From Opitutales bacterium UBA7389 (GTDB lineage Bacteria; Verrucomicrobiota; Verrucomicrobiia; Opitutales; Opitutaceae), in assembly GCA_002474325.1 (NCBI GenBank), contig DKNL01000254.1, forward strand, positions 1 to 5,731: 5,731 bases of DNA. The letters run 5' to 3'. Position numbers and translations under genes: made by a program. Below are positions 1 to 5,731 of this stretch, in pieces. The notes beneath the pieces are model-generated. The model ran no database searches, was not told the DNA's origin, and saw nothing but the letters and a program-made list of their open reading frames with translations. Within the stretch, counting starts at the first letter, position 1. Each line of letters begins with the position of its first letter.

Positions 1-1044
1 TTCGTCAAAGGGGTACCCCTGCCTTTTGCCAACTTGAATCGTAACAAGCGTTCGCTCGCCGTTAACCTCAAGTCTGATTTGGGTAAGGAGATAGTTCGTC
101 GTTTGATCAAAGATTCTGATGTCCTGGTCCATAACTTTCGTAAGGGAGTGATGGAGAAAAACGGTTTGGGCTACGAGGATGTCGAGGCGATCAACCCGTC
201 CATTGTTTACGCTTGGAGCAGTGGCTGGGGCGACCAAGGGCCTTATGCGGATAGAGGTCGAGCAGGTCACGACATGATGGCCCGGGCGGAGGGTGGTTGG
301 TTTATAGATATGGGAGAGGGCAAGGCTCCAATGCCTGGAGGAATCAGTGTTGATTACTGTGCAGGAATGAACCTGATAACCTGCATTCTCATGGCTCTCT
401 ATCATAGAGAAAAGACCGGCGAAGGCCAGCTGGTTACGACGGATTTGCTGAGCGTAGCGTTTCACGCTCATGCTTGGGAGGGAGCGTCGGAACTCAATGC
501 GGAGAAGATCGACAAGCCAGCTGCTGTTGGCGGAACGGAAGCCGCGATCGATAAGGCTTTTCTCACTCTGGATGGGGCAATCGAGATCTCTCCCGTATTT
601 TCTGACAACGCTTTGCGGGATATTTCAACAGCTATGGGATTGGGAGACCTTTCTATCGACCCCCGGTTCGAAACGGAAACACTGCAGATTCAAAACAGTG
701 GGGCATTGAACCAGGCATTGTCTCAGCGGTTTAAAGAAAAGACCACGGATGAATGGATGGAAAAGCTTGAGGAGCAAGGCGTCCTTTGTGCACGCGTGAA
801 CGATTTCGCCGATGCCGAACAGGATCCTCAGATCGATGCCAACAACATGGTCGTGAAGATGGATCACAAAGAGGCGGGAATCTTGAAAATGCTCGGAGTT
901 CCAGTGAGGTTGCATAGCACCCCAATGAGTTTGAGACACGCTCCACCGGATCTAGGGGAGCATTCTCGGGAGATCGCAGCCGAGCTTGGCTACACGGAAG
1001 AAGAGATCTCCGGGATGCTAAAGGCTGGAGACCTAGAAGGCTGA
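1..1044 (+). CDS. CaiB/BaiF family (class III) CoA-transferase, 5' end outside window
   Basis: This is the C-terminal 347 residues of a family III CoA-transferase; such enzymes move CoA between organic acids in the cytoplasm. The frame is open from base 1, so the gene begins upstream; about 50-60 residues are missing if the protein has the usual length near 400. A TTG at 34 is not the start, because the family motif NRNKRSLAVNLK follows directly at visible residues 13-24. Other landmarks are a YHREKTGEGQ stretch before the active-site helix, DPRF at about 220-223, a GVLCARVNDF segment, and a C-terminal LGEHSREIAAELGYTEEEI-like tail. The residue expected to be the catalytic Asp after the GEGQ motif reads as Ser151 (codon 451-453), while an Asp lies three residues earlier. 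The acid substrate cannot be told. The gene is followed by a 181-base gap before a same-strand reductase, so co-transcription is possible but not shown. Family assignment is firm; activity is uncertain. Confidence 0.93.
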   Translation, partial: FVKGVPLPFANLNRNKRSLAVNLKSDLGKEIVRRLIKDSDVLVHNFRKGVMEKNGLGYEDVEAINPSIVYAWSSGWGDQGPYADRGRAGHDMMARAEGGWFIDMGEGKAPMPGGISVDYCAGMNLITCILMALYHREKTGEGQLVTTDLLSVAFHAHAWEGASELNAEKIDKPAAVGGTEAAIDKAFLTLDGAIEISPVFSDNALRDISTAMGLGDLSIDPRFETETLQIQNSGALNQALSQRFKEKTTDEWMEKLEEQGVLCARVNDFADAEQDPQIDANNMVVKMDHKEAGILKMLGVPVRLHSTPMSLRHAPPDLGEHSREIAAELGYTEEEISGMLKAGDLEG

Positions 1045-1225
1045 GATGGATCTCCCATCAGCGGGAGAGCGATGTTTAAACCGTTTTTTTGATGAAATCC
1101 TTTGTCGAAAACTCTGGCTACTGCCTTCTGGAAATCGATTTAACAGAACCGCTTGCTTTCAAGACAGTCTAAGCTTTCACTACGGCACATTGGAAATTTG
1201 TTAACGTTTAAAACACCTGCGAACC
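1045..1225. other. Intergenic region between the CoA-transferase and the aldo/keto reductase
   Basis: These 181 bases hold no ORF I would support. They contain the weak hairpin at 1051-1068, a T7 run at 1084-1090, the 8-base palindrome GTTTAAAC at 1074-1081, and the AT-rich GTTAACGTTTAAAAC at 1200-1214 just before the reductase start. I could not find a convincing -35/-10 pair. The last 15 bases before the ATG lack a Shine-Dalgarno sequence. Confidence 0.5.
1051..1090 (+). terminator. Possible weak terminator after the CoA-transferase
   Basis: A perfect 6-bp stem, TCTCCC (1051-1056) with GGGAGA (1063-1068), encloses a 6-base loop just after the stop codon. A run of seven T lies at 1084-1090, but it is separated from the stem by about 15 bases. 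A standard intrinsic terminator has the T run directly after the stem, so this is only a tentative call. Confidence 0.25.
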
Positions 1226-2410
1226 ATGGCTAACGATAAGAATAACAGGAGAAAATTCGTACGGAACGTGCTGACGACTTCGGTGGGGCTAAGCGTTGCT
1301 CCGGCGGTGGTCGGAAACAAGAAAACGCAAGTCGCTAAGGCGGGGAAGCGGTTAGTTCGCGACCCGGAATGGCGCAATCGCCAGTCAGGGATGGCCTACC
1401 GGAGGTTTGGCGATACAGGAATGATGGTTTCCGAAATCGTGATGGGAACAACGCCCTGGAAAGATGTTAGCTACTTTCGCATTATTGAGAAATCGTTAGA
1501 AAAAGGTATCAATTATATCGATACTGCTCCCGCCTACAGTCGTGGGGAAGCGGAGAAAGTGATCGGCAGGTATTTCAAAGATTCAGGAAATCGCGATGAT
1601 GTATTTCTCTCTTCGAAAATAAGTTTTTACGACGAGTTTATGCGGCAATTAATCGACGAGATCGTCGATGGGTTACCTTCTGAAAAGAAGAGCGACTTGG
1701 AAAAGCGGGCTCTGGAAATGATCGACGAGCGGGGCGTGCTTAAACCGGGCTACCATTTCAAGTACTTCAAAGGACAGGATAATAAGTTCAAGACTGCCTA
1801 TATGCGACACTTGGTATTGGAAGAATATGGCGCTCGCAAGGAATGGAAGCCGAAGATTCAAGCTCGGATGTACGAGCTGGTGGATAATTCGCTCAAGGCC
1901 CTGAAAACTGACTATCTCGACGTGCTCCATTGTCCGCACGGAGTGGCAATGCCGGAGATGCTCGATGACGAGAATATTCCAGAGGTTTTCGAAGCTTTGA
2001 AGAAATCAGGTAAAATCCGTTTTTCAGCTGTTTCCATGCACAACGATGTAGCTGCCAATCTGGATAAGGCAGTGGAGCTAGGACACTACGATGGGGCGAT
2101 GATCGCCTATAATATTGGTAATCATGCTTCCCTCGAGCGATCGATTCTCAATGCCAAACAAGCTGGAATGGGACTGGTCGCAATGAAAGTGGCGAGGGCT
2201 GTCAGCAATCCTGGCATGGATATCCCGCAATGGCGTATTCAAAAGCTGAATGACGCGATTCCTCTGGAAATATCGATCCAGTCGAAAGCTTATTTATGGG
2301 CTTTGCAAAACCAGAATATCTCCTGCTGCGTTTCCGAAATGCCAACGGGCGAAGCAGTGGCTGACAATACGGCGGTTACTGGACGGAAAATCGAGATTGG
2401 ATTAGTTTAG
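1226..2410 (+). CDS. Tat-exported aldo/keto reductase family protein
   Basis: This 394-residue protein is an NAD(P)H-dependent aldo/keto reductase of the (beta/alpha)8-barrel superfamily. The N-terminus is a twin-arginine signal, with NRRKFVR at residues 7-13 followed by a hydrophobic stretch to about residue 29. It is therefore predicted to be exported folded, possibly with cofactor bound. The barrel begins at YRRFGDTGMMVSEIVMGT (58-75). The catalytic tetrad can be read as Asp99 and Tyr104 (NYIDTAPAY), Lys131 (FLSSK) and His238 (LDVLHCPHG). Between Lys131 and His238 lies a charged insert of about 80 residues (136-215) that is absent from ordinary aldo/keto reductases. I recall this layout from exported reductases of Planctomycetota and Verrucomicrobiota. 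The barrel resumes with SGKIRFSAVSMHND (261-274), and the C-terminal region contains Cys367 and Cys368. The ATG at 1226 is chosen because the Tat signal starts there; no Shine-Dalgarno sequence is evident. The substrate is unknown, though sugars or sugar-derived aldehydes are plausible. Confidence 0.9.
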   Translation: MANDKNNRRKFVRNVLTTSVGLSVAPAVVGNKKTQVAKAGKRLVRDPEWRNRQSGMAYRRFGDTGMMVSEIVMGTTPWKDVSYFRIIEKSLEKGINYIDTAPAYSRGEAEKVIGRYFKDSGNRDDVFLSSKISFYDEFMRQLIDEIVDGLPSEKKSDLEKRALEMIDERGVLKPGYHFKYFKGQDNKFKTAYMRHLVLEEYGARKEWKPKIQARMYELVDNSLKALKTDYLDVLHCPHGVAMPEMLDDENIPEVFEALKKSGKIRFSAVSMHNDVAANLDKAVELGHYDGAMIAYNIGNHASLERSILNAKQAGMGLVAMKVARAVSNPGMDIPQWRIQKLNDAIPLEISIQSKAYLWALQNQNISCCVSEMPTGEAVADNTAVTGRKIEIGLV

Positions 2411-2441
2411 GCAGAATCCGAGAAACGGTAACGACTGCTTC

Positions 2442-3023
2442 TTACTCAAGCGCTTTATCCACCCCGTCACAGCATCGGGATACTCGACACAGTCGGAAAT
2501 TGCGCGCATGTCCCACGATTAGGAAAAGACCTCCGGCGAGATTTAGAAGCGCTCCGGTGGTTAAAGGAATAGTGCCCAGCGACGCCATCTTTTCTCCTTC
2601 GTGACTCGCATCCACTGCACAGCAGCTGGTGCATGCAGAAGTATGGGCACTATCAGCGATCCATAACGATGCTGCAGCTAAGTCAGCGTCGGATGGGGAA
2701 TCCGCAGCCAGGGTCTCACGTGCTGTGGCAGAGATGAGAAACAGCAAGCCTACGGTTGCGCAGATCGCTACCATTCGATCCCGGTGCTTGCGACAACCGG
2801 AGATCGCCGCTAGCACGGTCGTTGGGACGACTAGGACTAGCATCCAGAGATGAAAATCCGCATTTACCAAAAAAGTGGTTCCGACTATTGGCAAAGCGAC
2901 GATCAGAAGGGGAGTGACTAAACAATGGATGCCGCAAACTACGGCCATCGCTATGGCTGCCCTATCCATCCAGTTTCCGGATTGTGGCGGCGAGTAAGAT
3001 GCGACTGATGATTGAGTACTCAT
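2442..3023 (-). CDS. MerC-family membrane protein with Cys-rich loop
   Basis: This 193-residue membrane protein resembles the MerC family, inner-membrane proteins first known for mercuric ion uptake. Hydrophobic segments lie at about 22-49, 57-75, 84-100 and 153-172, giving the usual four helices. The first carries Cys30 and Cys34 in the family-typical CGIHCL, and GCRKHR at 76-81 follows the second. The protein is longer than the roughly 140 residues typical of MerC. Most of the excess is a loop at about 103-150 with His127, Cys131, Cys134, Cys135 and His141, a likely soft-metal or zinc site. The tail adds Cys179, Cys184 and Cys185. It is the last gene of the minus-strand block, 79 bases after hisI. 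No merA, merT, merP or merR is present, so mercury resistance is unlikely; I infer a role in zinc handling. The ATG at 3023 has only a weak AGAT-like ribosome site, and Met19 (preceded by GGAA) is an alternative start. Confidence 0.8.
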   Translation of the reverse strand: MSTQSSVASYSPPQSGNWMDRAAIAMAVVCGIHCLVTPLLIVALPIVGTTFLVNADFHLWMLVLVVPTTVLAAISGCRKHRDRMVAICATVGLLFLISATARETLAADSPSDADLAAASLWIADSAHTSACTSCCAVDASHEGEKMASLGTIPLTTGALLNLAGGLFLIVGHARNFRLCRVSRCCDGVDKALE

Positions 3024-3102
3024 TGTGATCTTTTAAGAAGCTAGAGCGATCTACAAGGATTTGTTTTCTTAAGTGCCAATAAGGTCGGTTACTAATTTCA
3101 AG

Positions 3103-3585
3103 CTACAGTTGCGTCGGATTTGGTGTATCAGCGTAGACGGTGGTTGGGTCGAATGCCTTGTCAGATTCAATGAAAACAAGCTCGCGAACATTCGATTCCT
3201 CAACGAGTTCGATTTTACGATAGAAGCAACTCCTATATCCGACATGGCAAGACGCTTCTTGACCGCCTGCGGTGGGCGATGCTAGATCGACTTCGATGAC
3301 CACGCAGTCTTGATCGTCATCGATCAGCACTCGATTGACTTGTTGGGTCATTCCAGAGGTTTCACCTTTCTTCCAAAGCTTATGCCGAGATCTGGACCAG
3401 TAGTGAGCTCGGCCAGTTTTCAAGGTCGCCTCGAGAGCATCCGCGTTCATATAGGCGAACATGAGTATTTCTCTCGTGGTAGCGTGTTGGCAGATGCAGG
3501 GGATCAAGCCGTTCTCGTCGAATTTAGGCGCCAAGGAGTTACCTTCCTCTACTTGAAGCACAGATTCTCGTTTGTCGAATGCCAT
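3103..3585 (-). CDS. hisI: Phosphoribosyl-AMP cyclohydrolase, HisI2-type paralogue
   Basis: HisI opens the purine ring of phosphoribosyl-AMP, the third step of histidine synthesis, in the cytoplasm. The 160-residue protein shows the family blocks in order: FDENGLIP (22-29), EILMFAYMNADALE (39-52), HYWSRSRHKLWKKGETSG (61-78), the metal segment DDDQD (89-93), and SCHVGYRSCFYR (112-123). The usual DCDxD contributes magnesium-binding aspartates plus one zinc-ligand Cys. Here that Cys is Asp90, while the other two zinc cysteines, Cys113 and Cys120, are kept. The spacing between Asp90 and Cys113 is also about seven residues longer than usual. Cys94 and the pair Cys30/Cys32 are extra. There are no other his genes nearby, and HisE is not fused. 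Its place after a ZnuD-like receptor and a COG0523 GTPase fits the HisI paralogues known from Zur regulons. The ATG at 3585 is preferred because the VEEG...LAPKFD stretch resembles N-termini of other HisI proteins as I recall them. Confidence 0.9.
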   Translation of the reverse strand: MAFDKRESVLQVEEGNSLAPKFDENGLIPCICQHATTREILMFAYMNADALEATLKTGRAHYWSRSRHKLWKKGETSGMTQQVNRVLIDDDQDCVVIEVDLASPTAGGQEASCHVGYRSCFYRKIELVEESNVRELVFIESDKAFDPTTVYADTPNPTQL

Positions 3586-3592
3586 CTTTTTG

Positions 3593-3622
3593 TATATCGA
3601 AATGTATTTGCAGTTACGTCAA
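3593..3622 (-). promoter_or_regulatory. Tentative promoter upstream of hisI
   Basis: Reading the minus strand, TTGACG (3622-3617) is a five-of-six match to the -35 consensus. It is followed after 18 bases by GATATA (3598-3593), a poor -10. The surroundings are AT-rich and non-coding. The -10 is only seven bases from the hisI ATG, which would give an almost leaderless transcript, so the assignment is weak. Confidence 0.22.
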
Positions 3623-3630
3623 TTTTTATT

Positions 3631-3643
3631 GCAATTTAATTGC
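3631..3643. promoter_or_regulatory. Candidate Zur/Fur-family operator (6-1-6 palindrome)
   Basis: GCAATTTAATTGC is a perfect inverted repeat of two 6-base arms around one central base. Fur-family regulators, including Zur, commonly bind AT-rich inverted repeats with this one-base centre. It lies 46 bases upstream of the hisI ATG and just upstream of a TTGACG hexamer. A one-base loop could not form an RNA hairpin, so a DNA-binding site is the better reading than a terminator. Assignment to Zur rests on gene context, because I know no consensus for this lineage. Confidence 0.4.
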
Positions 3644-3740
3644 GTTTTGAAATGAGCTGTTGAGCTAGATGTAAACCCAACAGAGCTTCGTACTTAGCTA
3701 AATGTTCGCTTAGAGTCGGTTGTTCCATCAGCTTCACCAT
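3636..3740 (-). CDS. Possible 34-residue small protein between the GTPase and hisI
   Basis: An ATG at 3740 overlaps the stop of the upstream GTPase gene (ATGGTGA: the TGA ends the GTPase), an arrangement typical of translational coupling. The frame runs 34 codons to a TAA at 3638-3636. A second in-frame ATG at 3728 has GGTG six bases upstream. The predicted product is a short, mostly helical peptide with a Leu/Ala-rich stretch (LAKYEALLGLHLAQQLI) and a basic end, and without cysteines. I do not recognise it. It fills most of what would otherwise be a 148-base gap, and its stop lies inside the palindrome at 3631-3643. It could equally be chance coding. Confidence 0.3.
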   Translation of the reverse strand: MVKLMEQPTLSEHLAKYEALLGLHLAQQLISKRN

Positions 3741-4960
3741 TTCTTGTCGAGGCGAAAGCTGTCTAGTCTGCTCTCGATTGACTTTTGATCTAGATCTATG
3801 CCGATGAAAACGATCTCTTGACGTCGATCGCCAGTAGAGTCGTCCCAAATTCGCCGAATAGGAGGCGGAATCTGAGAGCGGTCCATATCTCTGTTAGCTA
3901 CCATTGTATGAATCCATTCGCCGAGATAGTCGAAGCGCAGAGTGTCTTGGGCAAGGGAAGCGAAACCTATACGGTCAGGCTCGCGATCCGTCCAGGCGAA
4001 GCCCTTTGCTCGGAGAAGTCCGGGGATCTGGCTCCTTAGATATGCGACAAGCTTGTCATGGCTTAACTGATACCGTGATCGATAGGTGAAAGTCATCAGG
4101 CCGAAGTCCCCGTGATCGTGCGTTTTGGACTCTTCCATTTGCCTGCTATCTCCTCTGCTGGCGGAAGATAATTCCAAGTCGCAGCCTGAGCTTTTGAACA
4201 CCGTTGCAATGTCGAAACGCTCGTTTTCAAGAAATTGTTCGATCGCCAATTGGCCTTCTATCGTTGTCAGAATTTGGGCCGATGGACAGATTGCGGAGAG
4301 GGCGGCCCGAGATCTGGCTAGAGATTCTTCGTCCACGAGATCGATTTTGTTTAGGATGATAATGTTCGCGCACTCGACTTGTATTGTGAGTAGCTCGCTC
4401 AGGGGCCGTCGAGGATCGGAGAATAGCATAAGAGAGCGGCGAAATGGGCTGTAGATTTCCTGAACTTTTTTCACCCACCAATGGGCATCGACAAGAGTAA
4501 CCAAATTCGCGATGCGGGCGAATTCCAAAACTGATAGACCCTCATCGTTTTTTGCTGCCAGGCTCTCAATGATGCGCAGTGGCTCTGCGATTCCGGTCGC
4601 CTCAACGATAATGCAGTCCGGGTTCTTTTTTGCTAGTTCCATTACTGCTTTGCCAAACTCGTCCTGAATACCGCAGCAGATACACCCATTGCTGAGTTCT
4701 ATTATATCCTCGGTAGACCCTGAATCTACCTGAGCCACATCCCGAGCTAATGCGGCGTCGATATTGACCTCTCCGACATCGTTCACCAGGACAGCCAAGC
4801 GCCGGCCCTTCGAATTCCGTAATAGATGGTTGAGGACCGTTGTCTTCCCTGCTCCGAGAAAGCCACTCAAAATGACAAGGGGAATACGCCTATCGGCCGT
4901 ATCCCCCAGGGATGTTGATCCATTAGAATCTGAGAGGCTCTGGCTCCTGATCGAGTTCAA
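3734..4960 (-). CDS. COG0523 (CobW/ZNG1-like) GTPase, putative zinc metallochaperone
   Basis: This 408-residue G3E-family P-loop GTPase is predicted to use GTP to insert zinc into client proteins in the cytoplasm. The G domain has Walker A GFLGAGKT (33-40), the metal motif CICC (93-96) after NG, EATG (120-123) as the Walker B-type element, and NKID (204-207) for guanine recognition. A short HDH (281-283) stands where relatives often have a long His-rich stretch. The CobW C-terminal domain follows (about 286-390), ending in GDRRQEIVFIG, typical of the zinc-linked COG0523 subgroup. The only reasonable in-frame start is a TTG directly after the receptor's TAG stop, with no good ribosome site, so translation probably depends on coupling. 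Some 25 residues of low-complexity N-terminus precede the first strand. Cobalamin synthesis (CobW itself) is unlikely, since no cob genes are present and the neighbours are a ZnuD-like receptor and HisI. Confidence 0.92.
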   Translation of the reverse strand: MNSIRSQSLSDSNGSTSLGDTADRRIPLVILSGFLGAGKTTVLNHLLRNSKGRRLAVLVNDVGEVNIDAALARDVAQVDSGSTEDIIELSNGCICCGIQDEFGKAVMELAKKNPDCIIVEATGIAEPLRIIESLAAKNDEGLSVLEFARIANLVTLVDAHWWVKKVQEIYSPFRRSLMLFSDPRRPLSELLTIQVECANIIILNKIDLVDEESLARSRAALSAICPSAQILTTIEGQLAIEQFLENERFDIATVFKSSGCDLELSSASRGDSRQMEESKTHDHGDFGLMTFTYRSRYQLSHDKLVAYLRSQIPGLLRAKGFAWTDREPDRIGFASLAQDTLRFDYLGEWIHTMVANRDMDRSQIPPPIRRIWDDSTGDRRQEIVFIGIDLDQKSIESRLDSFRLDKKW

Positions 4961-5731
4961 CTAGAAACTTGTTCTCACACCGAGTCTCAAATTGCGTCCT
5001 GGCATCGGAGCCAGATCCTTCAAGAATGAAGTGTGTGGGCGGGCTTCTTCGTCTCCTAAGTTGTGGGCCGCTGCGAATAGATCGACAGTGACTGTCTCAG
5101 AAGCTCGAATACGGTAGCGTACGTCCGCGTTCCAGAGGGTGTAGCTGTCGGTGGGCAAAGCGTTAGGAGCTAGATTAGAGGCTTCGTCGTACCAGCGTCC
5201 TTCTAAGCCGAACAGCCAATCATTGTTCTGATACTCGTACCGCAAGCCAAGGCGTCTCACTGGGATGCGAGGCATGTTATTGCCGAAGGTTTCGTTTGTC
5301 GCCCGTGTCTGATCATAAATGAGGTCCAAGTGCATAGCTTGATCCGCCTCGTCAACTATATGATAGCGAAGATCGACCTCGAAGCCGTAGAATTTGGCGT
5401 CCGCTGCAGTTGCCCTGAATACATTCAAGCCTTCGGTATCGAAGTCTTCGCCATAAATTGATTCTACATCCTCGTGATCGAGGAACTGAAGGTAAATGTA
5501 GTTAGTGAAATCGGAATAGAAGGCTGAGACCTCTCCGGTGATCGCTCCAGCTGTCAATCGGTAAGTCAGGTCAAGGCTAGTTGAGAACTCCTCGTCGATT
5601 GAGGCTTTACCAATCTCGAAAGTTTGGGTACCTACGTGAGGTCCGAAAGCGTACATTTCGGTGGCATTGGGAGCTCGCTCAGCGAAAACCAGATTTGCAG
5701 AAAACGCGCTGCTCTCATCGATTTTGCGCAC
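4961..5731 (-). CDS. ZnuD-like TonB-dependent outer-membrane receptor, C-terminal part
   Basis: These 256 residues are the C-terminal beta-barrel of a TonB-dependent receptor; the N-terminus with plug and TonB box lies beyond the window. The frame is open to the last base, so the GTG at the edge is not the start. The order of motifs matches ZnuD-type zinc receptors: FAERAPNATEMYAFGPHVGT (visible 16-35), TFEIG (37-41), FYSDFTNYIYLQF (71-83), DAKFYGFEVDLRY (111-123), PRIPVRRLGLRYEY (154-167), AAHNLGDEEARPHTSFLKD (221-239), and MPGRNLRLGV near the end. The protein ends in Phe, the usual signal for insertion by the BAM complex, which supports the TAG at 4963-4961 as a true stop. The expected job is TonB-powered uptake of zinc or a zinc complex across the outer membrane. 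It is the first visible gene of the minus-strand block, and the GTPase begins at the very next base. Heme or another metal chelate cannot be excluded. Confidence 0.88.
   Translation of the reverse strand: MRKIDESSAFSANLVFAERAPNATEMYAFGPHVGTQTFEIGKASIDEEFSTSLDLTYRLTAGAITGEVSAFYSDFTNYIYLQFLDHEDVESIYGEDFDTEGLNVFRATAADAKFYGFEVDLRYHIVDEADQAMHLDLIYDQTRATNETFGNNMPRIPVRRLGLRYEYQNNDWLFGLEGRWYDEASNLAPNALPTDSYTLWNADVRYRIRASETVTVDLFAAAHNLGDEEARPHTSFLKDLAPMPGRNLRLGVRTSF

Noticed and set aside
34..36. TTG as start codon of the CoA-transferase
   Set aside because: The same frame is open from base 1 and the codons before the TTG continue naturally into the conserved NRNKRS motif, so the gene begins outside the window.
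625..946. Two overlapping minus-strand ORFs opposite the CoA-transferase
   Set aside because: Both are antisense to conserved coding sequence and show no domain-like composition.
2411..2441. Bidirectional terminator between the convergent reductase and MerC-like genes
   Set aside because: The 31-base gap has no convincing stem and no T run; the only pairing (GCAG with CTGC) is four bases with a long loop.
2442..3023. Mercury-resistance operon
   Set aside because: Only a MerC-like protein is present, without merR, merT, merP or merA, and its neighbours point to zinc.
3532..3549. Alternative hisI start: GAGGAAGG followed by a TTG codon at 3534
   Set aside because: The spacing looks good and would suit the tentative promoter, but the purine run encodes the VEEG segment, which I recall as part of the N-terminus in other HisI proteins. 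The ATG at 3585 is preferred.
3310..3639. Plus-strand ORF of 109 codons opposite hisI
   Set aside because: It is antisense to a well-conserved gene, has no recognisable features and looks like a shadow frame.
4125..4454. Plus-strand ORF of 109 codons opposite the GTPase gene
   Set aside because: It lies wholly antisense to the conserved GTPase coding sequence, and its Ser/Arg-rich product looks like a shadow.

Overview
The window has two unrelated halves that converge near position 2440. On the plus strand are the 3' part of a class III (CaiB/BaiF-type) CoA-transferase gene and a complete gene for a Tat-exported aldo/keto reductase. On the minus strand is a run of metal-homeostasis genes. 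Read 5' to 3' it holds the end of a ZnuD-like TonB-dependent receptor, a COG0523/CobW-type GTPase, a possible 34-residue small protein, a HisI-type phosphoribosyl-AMP cyclohydrolase and a MerC-family membrane protein.

The base composition looks intermediate and Shine-Dalgarno sequences are weak or absent before most starts. The reductase belongs to an exported type with a long internal insert that I associate from memory with Planctomycetota and Verrucomicrobiota. The outer-membrane receptor shows a Gram-negative cell envelope. A marine or environmental Verrucomicrobiota-like bacterium is my best guess, but this is inference, because the window has no rRNA or other marker gene.

The minus-strand block is the coherent system. 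A ZnuD-type receptor, a COG0523 GTPase with the CxCC metal motif and an additional HisI are a known signature of zinc-starvation (Zur) regulons. In that reading the receptor brings zinc across the outer membrane and the GTPase delivers zinc to client enzymes. The HisI copy would keep histidine synthesis running when the zinc-dependent housekeeping enzyme fails. This HisI has Asp in place of one of the three usual zinc-ligand cysteines, which fits that idea. The MerC-like protein at the end would handle metal at the inner membrane through an unusual Cys/His-rich loop. A 6-1-6 palindrome of Fur-family geometry lies upstream of hisI and is a candidate Zur operator.

No Zur gene, inner-membrane zinc importer, RNA gene, mobile element, repeat array or CRISPR is visible. 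The only long non-coding stretches are 1045-1225 and the region around 3586-3733; both are under 300 bases.
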